Below, piece by piece: positions 1 through 5,567 of a DNA stretch of 8,717 bases. The notes under the pieces were generated by a model. The model did not search any database. It was not told the origin of the DNA and worked only from the letters and a program-made list of their open reading frames with translations. The translations under genes were made by a program, and so were the position numbers. Each line of letters opens with the position of its first letter. Position 1 is the first letter of the stretch. Origin of the DNA: Planctomycetota bacterium (GTDB taxonomy: Bacteria; Planctomycetota; UBA1135; UBA2386); assembly GCA_947455805.1 (NCBI GenBank), contig CANGSN010000105.1, forward strand, positions 1 to 8,717, read 5' to 3'.

Positions 1-1
1 C

Positions 2-274
2 GCGCTGCAGCAGCGCGACGCGTCGATGACGGACGTGATCGCCGAGCTGGCGGCGACCGACCAGATCGCGCCGATCATCACGCAGGGTGTGCTGAGCAAC
101 GTGCAGGACCGCGTCATCACCTACGACGCGCCGACCACGCACGGCGGCTCGGGTGGCCCGGTGTTCGACGGCGAAGGGCAGGTCGTCGCGGTCAACTTCG
201 CGATCATGCGCGAGTTCGTCGGCAGCAACCTCGGCGTGCCGATCCGGTGGGCGAAGGAATTGCTGCCGAAGTAG
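2..274 (+). CDS. Trypsin-like serine protease, C-terminal end (partial, 5' end outside window)
   Basis: The reading frame is open from the first bases of the window and ends at TAG (272-274), so only the last 90 residues are present. They contain GGSGGPVFD, the motif around the catalytic serine of S1-type (trypsin/HtrA-like) proteases; the serine codon is at 149-151. The following strand, VVAVNFAI, and the ending NLGVPIRWAKELL fit the last barrel strands and C-terminal helix of that fold. His and Asp of the triad would lie upstream, outside the window. The ATG at 26 is internal and not a likely start, because the alignable sequence continues before it. Bases 2-276 recur at 1678-1952. The fold is secure; substrate, localisation and any extra domains cannot be judged. 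The left edge could also belong to a larger gene with an N-terminal sensor or membrane anchor. Confidence 0.8.
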   Translation, partial: ALQQRDASMTDVIAELAATDQIAPIITQGVLSNVQDRVITYDAPTTHGGSGGPVFDGEGQVVAVNFAIMREFVGSNLGVPIRWAKELLPK

Positions 275-276
275 GG
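2..276 (+). repeat. Direct repeat, left copy (protease 3' end)
   Basis: This stretch matches 1678-1952 without gaps, with 9 mismatches by eye (about 97% identity). Six differences are silent, two change a residue (Ile to Val, Pro to Ser), and one changes the TAG stop to CAG. Similarity ends sharply after base 276. On the left it runs to the window edge; the first base (C against T at 1677) would be a silent Asp codon change, so the repeat probably continues upstream. The two copies bracket the DUF1016 nuclease gene. Confidence 0.9.
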
Positions 277-387
277 GGTGGGGGGCCTGGACTCTGCGGG
301 GTGCTCAGGCCCAAGGAGCCGCGAGAGAGGGGCGGGGATGTGCTGAGCATGAGTAGGTTGCTCGTACGAATCTTGGGCCAGGCAAGG

Positions 388-418
388 TCCCCGGCGACAG
401 GCACACCGTCGCCGGGGA
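388..418 (+). terminator. Strong GC-rich hairpin between protease and nuclease genes
   Basis: Bases 388-398 and 408-418 are perfect inverse complements (TCCCCGGCGAC / GTCGCCGGGGA), giving an 11-bp stem with a 9-base loop and a possible extra G-T pair at the base. It lies 114 bases after the protease stop and 36 bases before the nuclease start. No T-run follows, so it is not a classic intrinsic terminator. It may end protease transcription in a GC-rich host, stabilise a 3' end, or act as a site at the cassette border. The structure is certain; the role is inferred. Confidence 0.45.
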
Positions 419-454
419 TGGCGTTGCTTCGGCTGCGGGAATCGTGCTAGACCC

Positions 455-1585
455 ATGAGCATGGCCAAACCCAAGCGAGCGCAGCCAACCTACGATGGTG
501 TCCTCCAGGGCATCGTCGAGTTGCTCCATGCTGCTCGCAGCACCGCGGCCCGCGCCGTCAACTCCATCATGACGACGACCTACTGGGAGGTCGGGCGCCG
601 CATCGTGGAGCTCGAGCAGGGCGGCAAGGCCCGCGCTGGCTACGGCAAGGAACTGATCGAACAGCTTGCCGTGGACCTGACATCACGGTTCGGGCGTGGC
701 TTTGGGCGGGCCAACCTGTACCAGATGAGAGCGTTCTACCTTTGCTGGTCGTCTCCGCCGGTTGGCGACAAGTCGCGGAAGAAAGTCCAGACAGCGTCTG
801 GAGAATCTGGCGCACCTCGCTTCCCACTCCCCTGGTCCCACTACGTCACGCTCCTCGCGGTTGAGAACGACGGGGCCCGTGCGTTCTACGAACGCGAAGC
901 ACTCGCCGGGGGCTGGACCATCCGCCAACTGAAGCGCCAGGTGGGAAGCCAGTTCTTCGAGCGCACCGCGCTCTCGAAGAACAAGGCGGCGATGCTGCGA
1001 AAGGGCGAGCGGCGAGAGGATGGCGACGCAGTGTCGCCGGCAGAGGAGATCAAGGACCCGATGCTGCTCGAGTTCCTGGACCTGAAGGACGAGTATTCCG
1101 AGAGCGATCTCGAGGAGGCCCTCATCCGGCATCTCGAGTCCTTCCTACTCGAGCTCGGCGGCGACTTCACCTTCGTCGGCCGGCAGAAGCGGCTGCGGCT
1201 CGACGATGTCTGGTTCCGCGTCGACCTCGTGCTCTACCACCGGCGCCTCCGGTGCTTGGTCATCATCGACCTGAAGCTCGACAAGTTCACGCACGCCGAC
1301 GTCGGGCAGATGAACGTGTACCTGAACTACGCCAAGCGTCACTGGACTCACCCCGGCGAGAACCCGCCCGTGGGCCTCATCCTCTGCGCCAGCAAGGGCG
1401 AGCAGGTGGCCGAGTACGCACTCGAAGGCATCGCCAACCGAATGCTCGCTGCCGACTACCGCACCAAGCTGCCAGACCCCAAGTCGCTCGAGATCGAGAT
1501 GGCCAAGCAGCGCGAGGCGTTCGAGGCCCGCGGGCACAAGGCGCTGCCCAAGATGCAAACGCCGGCATCGAAGCGAGGGCAGTGA
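455..1585 (+). CDS. DUF1016/YhcG-type PDDEXK nuclease domain protein
   Basis: This 376-residue protein has the full length of the YhcG family (about 350-380 residues). The N-terminal DUF1016_N domain (about 15-170) shows YWEVGRRIVELEQGG (43-57), YGKELIEQLAVDL, FGRGFGRANLYQMRAFY (79-95) and PWSHYVTLLAVEN (126-138). A linker rich in charged residues follows (about 175-200). The C-terminal nuclease domain (about 200-350) has the PD-(D/E)xK core: Asp257 in FRVDLVLYHRR, Asp272-x-Lys274 in IIDLKLDKF, and Gln285 in GQMNVYLNY. The second acidic residue is Asp where Glu is common, which the motif allows. ATG 455 and ATG 461 (residue 3) are both possible starts and neither has a good Shine-Dalgarno. 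The family is widespread and patchily distributed; it is proposed to act on DNA and is often seen in accessory or defence-type regions. No methylase, restriction subunit or transposase lies beside it here. The gene sits between two copies of a protease 3' end, which suggests acquisition as a cassette. The reaction itself is inferred from the fold. Confidence 0.93.
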   Translation: MSMAKPKRAQPTYDGVLQGIVELLHAARSTAARAVNSIMTTTYWEVGRRIVELEQGGKARAGYGKELIEQLAVDLTSRFGRGFGRANLYQMRAFYLCWSSPPVGDKSRKKVQTASGESGAPRFPLPWSHYVTLLAVENDGARAFYEREALAGGWTIRQLKRQVGSQFFERTALSKNKAAMLRKGERREDGDAVSPAEEIKDPMLLEFLDLKDEYSESDLEEALIRHLESFLLELGGDFTFVGRQKRLRLDDVWFRVDLVLYHRRLRCLVIIDLKLDKFTHADVGQMNVYLNYAKRHWTHPGENPPVGLILCASKGEQVAEYALEGIANRMLAADYRTKLPDPKSLEIEMAKQREAFEARGHKALPKMQTPASKRGQ

Positions 1586-1617
1586 AATGGCCACCGGCGA
1601 CTTTCCTGCGTGGCTGC

Positions 1618-2019
1618 GGCGGCTACCCGACCGGGCTCGCGGCGATGTTGGCGCGCGCCGACAGCACGCTGGTCGATGCGCTGCAGCAGCGCGACGCGTC
1701 GATGACGGACGTGATCGCCGAGCTGGCAGCGACCGACCAGATCGCGCCGATCATCACGCAGGGTGTGCTGAGCAACGTGCAGGACCGCGTCGTCACCTAC
1801 GACGCGTCGACGACGCACGGTGGCTCGGGCGGCCCGGTGTTCGACGGCGAAGGGCAGGTCGTCGCGGTCAACTTCGCGATCATGCGCGAGTTCGTCGGCA
1901 GCAACCTCGGCGTGCCGATCCGCTGGGCGAAGGAACTGCTGCCGAAGCAGGGCTTTGGCTGCGTTGGCTGGCTGCGAGGTAGGCAACGGTCGAGGCGTTT
2001 GCCTGGTCTCCGGCATTGA
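1618..2019 (+). pseudogene. Truncated second copy of the serine protease C-terminal region
   Basis: The frame starting near GGYPTGLAAMLARAD (1618 on) continues into a near-identical copy of the protease fragment at the left edge, including GGSGGPVFD with the serine codon at 1825-1827. The GYPTG stretch is typical of what precedes this region in such proteases, so homology extends upstream of the 275-base repeat. It breaks within about 35 bases of the nuclease stop at 1583-1585. There is no catalytic His or Asp and no plausible start with a ribosome site; ATG 1645 is the first in-frame candidate. The stop of the left copy is CAG here (1948-1950), so the frame runs on for 23 unrelated residues to TGA at 2017-2019. 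It is best read as a gene remnant. A short expressed product cannot be excluded, and the dominance of silent changes shows the remnant is recent or was long under selection. Confidence 0.75.
1678..1952 (+). repeat. Direct repeat, right copy (protease 3' end)
   Basis: This is the partner of bases 2-276 at a fixed offset of 1676 bases, same orientation, 9 mismatches and no gaps. The match ends after base 1952. The recoverable repeat probably starts further left, near 1618, but its counterpart lies outside the window. Confidence 0.9.
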
Positions 2020-2078
2020 TCGCATCGGTGGGTGCGGGCAGGAGATGCGGGGAGCGAGAATTTGCGTGGGCTACTTGA

Positions 2079-2098
2079 CTCTCTCTCTCTCTCTCTCT
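2079..2098. repeat. (CT)10 dinucleotide microsatellite
   Basis: Ten uninterrupted CT units lie in the 205-base gap between the protease remnant (ends 2019) and the gene at 2225. Such tracts are prone to slippage. This one is outside any supported gene and 126 bases before the next start, so a change in length would alter spacing in a leader or promoter region rather than a reading frame. The rest of the gap shows no gene and no clear promoter or terminator. Confidence 0.9.
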
Positions 2099-2224
2099 AA
2101 TGATCGAGTCAGGGATGCCAGCGGGCGAACGTCCTTTGCGCCGGGCTGGCGCCGGCCCCTCTGAGGCTGGCTCCATGTCGCCGGCTTGGTGGCTGGTTGA
2201 TCGGAGGCGATTGCAGGTGATGCC

Positions 2225-2953
2225 ATGATGATGTGGAAGACGACACTGGCTTCTTCTGTGCTTTGCATTGGGGTTGCGACCGCTATCCTTTGGCGGGCAG
2301 CGGATTGTCCCGCAGAGCCGTTGCCTAGACCTTCAGTTGCGGAGCCCAGGGCCGCAGAGGAAACTGCCGATGCACCTCCAGTTGCGCTGTCGCTTGAGCG
2401 CATCGCCGTCCCCAAGTGCCCTCCCTCGGTTCCTCCTACTCCGGACGCTGCGCGGCGACTAAGAAGGGCTCTTGCCGATGGCGCCCTGCCTAGTCCGGAA
2501 GTCCAGTTGCCTGACGGGGAGGCCTGGGATCGATTCTCTGCACTCTGGGACGAGCTGAGCGTCGCGGTCAGACGGGCAGAGGAGCGCCGAGACGAAATCG
2601 GTAAACGTCTGTCGAGGGCAAGACTGGCGAGCGGTGACTGCGTGCGGATCCCGGACGAGGGCATGGAGAAGGACGCGCAGGGACATAGCAGGCCTGCAGG
2701 CGCTTGGAGAGAGCGGCGGCACCCTCAGGAGTGGGTGACAACTCGCTACTCCTATCGAGAGGGAGAGGGGCAGGTGGCAGAGCAGGTTCGCCTTATGCCC
2801 GGCGAGAATCAAGATCTGGACACGGCCAACATGGAGTTGGCATTGGCTGTCGACATGCGATCTGACGCCGTCAGACGCTTCTTTGCACAGTTCACCAACC
2901 AAGATTCGGTTCCGATTCCATCAAGCACTTCTGTCGAGGAGAAAGATCGATGA
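2225..2953 (+). CDS. Hypothetical membrane-anchored protein with charged middle region
   Basis: I do not recognise a family for this 242-residue protein. The start MMMWK is followed by one hydrophobic stretch (about residues 6-23), which reads as a signal anchor or uncleaved signal. A proline/alanine/glutamate-rich linker follows (about 28-80). A charged stretch (about 100-135, with RRAEERRDEIGKRLSRAR) may form a coiled coil, and the tail (about 190-230) is amphipathic. The bulk is therefore predicted outside the cytoplasmic membrane. Three ATG codons in a row (2225, 2228, 2231) could start it; AGGTGA at 2215-2220 favours the second, while the stronger GGAGG at 2203-2207 is rather far. The stop overlaps the next start (ATGA at 2950), so the two genes are probably co-translated and may work together. 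GC content is visibly lower than in the right half of the window (about 48-62% in sampled lines against about 73%). An open frame of this length with a secretion-type N-terminus and a coupled partner supports a real gene. Confidence 0.7.
   Translation: MMMWKTTLASSVLCIGVATAILWRAADCPAEPLPRPSVAEPRAAEETADAPPVALSLERIAVPKCPPSVPPTPDAARRLRRALADGALPSPEVQLPDGEAWDRFSALWDELSVAVRRAEERRDEIGKRLSRARLASGDCVRIPDEGMEKDAQGHSRPAGAWRERRHPQEWVTTRYSYREGEGQVAEQVRLMPGENQDLDTANMELALAVDMRSDAVRRFFAQFTNQDSVPIPSSTSVEEKDR
2936..2941 (+). promoter_or_regulatory. Shine-Dalgarno site fixing the start at 2950
   Basis: GAGGAG lies 8 bases before ATG 2950, inside the end of the preceding gene. It is one of the best ribosome sites in the window and, with the ATGA overlap, supports translational coupling of the two genes. 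Confidence 0.75.
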
Positions 2954-3432
2954 AAACCCTGATTGCGCTCGTGTCACTGTCTCTGTTCCCGATCCTGCCG
3001 AGCACTGCAACTGATCCGGACTGCACGGGGTGCGTGGGAAGCTACGCAGCGCCCGTGACAACCAGCCCCTGCATCTCGATCACCGAAGATAATCCGGGAT
3101 CAGCATCAACTGGAACCTGTAACCCAACGACCTGCAAGCAGCTGACGGGCTGCGTGCTCCAGGGATCCTTCACGATCACCAACACTGGAGCAGGTGGCTG
3201 CCCCACAAGGGTGTACGTGCGCACCCGGGTCAACGGCGGATGCAGCCCCGGCACGACGGCAGTGGGAAGTGGAGACTCGATCGAGATCAAGTTGGACGGC
3301 GACGAGCTCATGTGTGGCACCGACTACCAGATCAAGGTCTACGTCAACGCCAACCCTGCAGACTGCTCGAACCTTGCAGAGGGAAGCATCAACTACCTTT
3401 GCACGAGCTGCTACCGGCCTCATGGCGGTTAG
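2950..3432 (+). CDS. Small secreted cysteine-rich protein, unknown function
   Basis: The 160-residue product starts with a clear signal peptide (MKTLIALVSLSLFPILPSTA, cleavage likely near residue 20) and then DPDCTGC. The mature part holds 12 cysteines, an even number that suits six disulfides, among them a CTGC pair at its start and a CTSC pair near its end. The middle is rich in Thr, Gly and Ser with alternating beta-type stretches such as GSFTITNTG, RVYVRTRV and DYQIKVYVN, which suggests a small beta-sandwich of the kind found in cell-surface or extracellular proteins. I recognise no named family. It overlaps the preceding membrane-anchored gene by four bases, so a joint envelope or export role is a fair inference. 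It has no lipobox and no sorting motif, so it should be released to the periplasm or outside. A real gene is well supported by signal peptide, ribosome site and coupling. Confidence 0.8.
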   Translation: MKTLIALVSLSLFPILPSTATDPDCTGCVGSYAAPVTTSPCISITEDNPGSASTGTCNPTTCKQLTGCVLQGSFTITNTGAGGCPTRVYVRTRVNGGCSPGTTAVGSGDSIEIKLDGDELMCGTDYQIKVYVNANPADCSNLAEGSINYLCTSCYRPHGG

Positions 3433-3653
3433 TGGCCGGGCCTCGATCCGGGCCGAGCTCGCCAAGATCTGATGCGTTCGCCTCCGCGTGCGCATGCTCA
3501 GCTTGGTGGCGAACTGTTGTCGGCTGTCGCGGGTTGGCGCTGCCGCCCTTTGGCTAGTTGCGGAAAATGCGCTCCGTTCCCGCCTGCGCGTCTGCGACAC
3601 TGCGTAGGGGCGCCAGGTTCGCGCCCTGCGCCACACGGTCGCGAACGCACGCC
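3433..3653. other. Intergenic gap before the MinD/FlhG-like gene
   Basis: These 221 bases hold no supported gene. The frame of the following ATPase stays open back to a TTG at 3558 and an ATG at 3567, but the peptide this would add is Arg/Ala/Cys-rich and does not resemble the family. I see no clear terminator for the cysteine-rich gene and no convincing promoter. This is also where the base composition rises to the level of the right half of the window. Confidence 0.5.
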
Positions 3654-4583
3654 ATGGACGGTTCCGCCCAACAACGACAACCCGACCCGAAGGGCGCCCT
3701 CGGCCCGCGCGGCAAGGGTCTGTTCGGGCGGCTGTTCGATGGCCTGCGCGGCACGCCGGTCGCGCGGCAGGAAGCGATCTCGATCGCGATCGCCAGCGGC
3801 AAGGGCGGCACCGGCAAGTCGTTCCTCGCCACCTCGCTCGCCGTGCTGCTGCACCGCCAGCGCCGCAGCGTGCTCGTCGACTGCGACTTCGGCCTCGCCG
3901 CCGACCACCTGCTGCTCGGCGTCAAGCCGACGCTGACGCTGCAGCAGCTGCTCGCGCACCAGGCCACCGTCGACCAGGTGCTGGTCACCTCGCCGTGCGG
4001 CCCGCGGCTCCTGCCCGGCGCATCGGGTGTGCGCCGCATGGCGAACCCCAGCGACAAGGACCTGATCGCGTTCGCCAAGGAACTCGGCGGCCTCGCCGCG
4101 CGCGAGGAGGTGCTGCTGCTCGACCTCGGTGCCGGCATCGCGCCGGCGACGGTGCTGACCATGCTCGGCGCCGACTGGATCGTGCTCGTCACCCAGCCCG
4201 AGATCGCAGCGTTGGTCGACGCCTACGCCGTGGTCAAGGTCGTGGCGCAGCTGAACGAGCGCGCGCGCTTCCTGGTCGTCGTCAATCGCGTCAGCCAGCC
4301 CGGGCGCGGCGAGCTCGCGTTCCAGCGCCTGACCGAGGTCGCGCGCCAGCACGTCGGCGTGCAGCTGCACTACCTCGGCGAAGTGCCGGACGACGACGCG
4401 GTGATGCAGCAGCGGCTCGGGCAGTTGCCGCTGGTCGCGACCGATCCGGAGGCGCCGACGTCGCGCGCCGTGCAGCGGCTCGTCGATCGCCTGCTGCAGT
4501 TGTGCGGCGACCTGCGGCCGCGCAGCGTCGACAGCGAGAGCGGCATCGAAGCGCGCTTCCGCCAGCACCGCCTGTTCCTGTGA
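3654..4583 (+). CDS. MinD/ParA-family ATPase, FlhG (YlxH)-like
   Basis: This 309-residue protein is a deviant-Walker P-loop ATPase of the type that switches between ATP-bound dimers on the membrane and free monomers. It shows SGKGGTGKS (48-56) with the signature lysine Lys50 and the P-loop lysine Lys55; VLVDCDFGLAADHLLLG (73-89) with Asp76/Asp78 (switch I region); and the Walker B strand VLLLDLGAGI (153-162, Asp157), a form typical of FlhG/YlxH rather than chromosomal ParA. FlhG sets flagellar number or place, usually with FlhF; related proteins position other polar machines. No FlhF or flagellar gene is in view, and the N-terminus lacks the DQA-type motif by which FlhG stimulates FlhF. Instead residues 20-33 (GKGLFGRLFDGLRG) could form a short amphipathic helix. 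ATG 3654 was chosen because the family homology starts after it; TTG 3558 or ATG 3567 would add up to 32 unusual residues. None has a Shine-Dalgarno. The gene converges on the FHA-GGDEF gene with 47 bases between stops. Family assignment is firm; the exact role is open. Confidence 0.88.
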   Translation: MDGSAQQRQPDPKGALGPRGKGLFGRLFDGLRGTPVARQEAISIAIASGKGGTGKSFLATSLAVLLHRQRRSVLVDCDFGLAADHLLLGVKPTLTLQQLLAHQATVDQVLVTSPCGPRLLPGASGVRRMANPSDKDLIAFAKELGGLAAREEVLLLDLGAGIAPATVLTMLGADWIVLVTQPEIAALVDAYAVVKVVAQLNERARFLVVVNRVSQPGRGELAFQRLTEVARQHVGVQLHYLGEVPDDDAVMQQRLGQLPLVATDPEAPTSRAVQRLVDRLLQLCGDLRPRSVDSESGIEARFRQHRLFL

Positions 4584-4630
4584 ACGGCGCGCGCGCTCCT
4601 GTTCGCTGATGTGCCGGCTCGCTGACCCGC

Positions 4631-5542
4631 CTACTCGCTGACGCGATTGCGCCCCGCGGCCTTGGCGCGGTAGAGCGCTTCGTCGGCGTGGCGCGTCAGC
4701 TGCTCCATCAGCACGCCGTGCAGCGGGTGCAGCGCCAGCCCGATCGAGATCGACGGGTTGACCGTCACCGCCTCGCGCGTGATCGGCTCGCCGATGACAC
4801 ACGCGCGCATCTGTTCGCCGATCGCCAGCGCCTGCTCGCGGTCCGCGTTCGGCACGAAGGCCGAGAACTCGTCGCCGCCGAAGCGGCTGACCACGCCCTT
4901 GTGCTCGTGGATGATCGCGCCGAGGCGGCGGCCGACGGTGGCGATCGCGTTGGCGCCGACCAGGTGGCCGTGGCTGTCGTTCATGCGCTTCAGCCCGTCC
5001 ATGTCCATCATGTAGACGACCATCGGGCGCTGCTGGCGCGTGCAGAGGGCGAGCGCCTCCTGGAAGCGCACCTGGAACACGCGCTGCACCGGCAGGCCGG
5101 TCAGGTCGTCGATGTTCATCAGGTGGTCCACCGCCTGGTGGAACTCTTCTTCGATCTCGTCGTGGTAGGTGAACTTCAGCAGCGTCTCGCCGACCAGGAG
5201 GCGGTCGCCGTCGACCAGCGGCTGCGTGGCGACGCGGTTGGTGCCCACGACCGTGCCGTTGGTCGAGCCGAGGTCGACGACCTGCCACGCTTCGGCCTGC
5301 GGGCCGCGTTCGAAGCGGCAGTGCATGCTCGAGATCTGCGCGTCGCCGGGCACCACCAGCTGCGCGCGGTCGGGACGGCGGCCGAGCACGAGGCCGCTCT
5401 CGTTCAGGAGGTAGCGCCGGCCGGGCTGGCTGCCGCGCATCACGACCAGCACTGGCAGGCGGTGCAGGCTGCCCGTGCCGGGCTTCTTGCTCGGCACGGA
5501 ATAGACCGTGTGGCTGAAGTCGGTGTCGCCGTGGTTGTTCAT
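4631..5542 (-). CDS. FHA-GGDEF protein, predicted diguanylate cyclase
   Basis: The 303-residue protein joins an N-terminal FHA domain (about 30-125; GRRPDRAQLVV, SSMHCRF, DLGSTNGT at 90-97), which binds phosphothreonine peptides, to a C-terminal GGDEF domain (about 144-303). The cyclase hallmarks are present: DDLTGLPVQRVF (145-156), the metal-binding segment MDMDGLKRMNDSHGH (179-193) and an intact RFGGDEF (active-site loop 222-226). It should make cyclic di-GMP from two GTP. The four residues at the I-site position before GGDEF are EHKG rather than RxxD, so product inhibition by the usual route is not expected. There are no membrane segments, so it is cytosolic, and its input is probably Ser/Thr-kinase signalling through FHA. 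The Thr-containing N-terminal tail (TDFSHTVYS, 7-15) could be a phosphorylation site for intramolecular control, which is speculation. It lies 25 bases downstream of the symporter gene on the same strand and is likely co-transcribed with it. No Shine-Dalgarno is seen. Confidence 0.93.
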   Translation of the reverse strand: MNNHGDTDFSHTVYSVPSKKPGTGSLHRLPVLVVMRGSQPGRRYLLNESGLVLGRRPDRAQLVVPGDAQISSMHCRFERGPQAEAWQVVDLGSTNGTVVGTNRVATQPLVDGDRLLVGETLLKFTYHDEIEEEFHQAVDHLMNIDDLTGLPVQRVFQVRFQEALALCTRQQRPMVVYMMDMDGLKRMNDSHGHLVGANAIATVGRRLGAIIHEHKGVVSRFGGDEFSAFVPNADREQALAIGEQMRACVIGEPITREAVTVNPSISIGLALHPLHGVLMEQLTRHADEALYRAKAAGRNRVSE

Positions 5543-5567
5543 GCCGCGAGGAGTGGAGCTGAGGATC

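Noticed and set aside
1252..1617. Frame joining the nuclease region to the protease remnant as one 255-residue gene
   Set aside because: The first part is an out-of-frame reading of the nuclease domain; protease-like sequence only begins near 1618.
2..1952. Reading the bracketed cassette as an insertion sequence
   Set aside because: There is no transposase, no terminal inverted repeats, and the flanking repeats are 275 bases of coding sequence, far longer than target-site duplications.
3558..3653. Earlier TTG/ATG start of the ATPase (32 more residues)
   Set aside because: The added residues are Arg/Ala/Cys-rich, no ribosome site is seen, and family homology starts after ATG 3654; kept only as a possibility.
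3498..5288. 596-codon minus-strand frame over the ATPase and the GGDEF gene
   Set aside because: Arg/Gln/Ala-rich product without domains, antisense to the ATPase and out of frame with the GGDEF protein.
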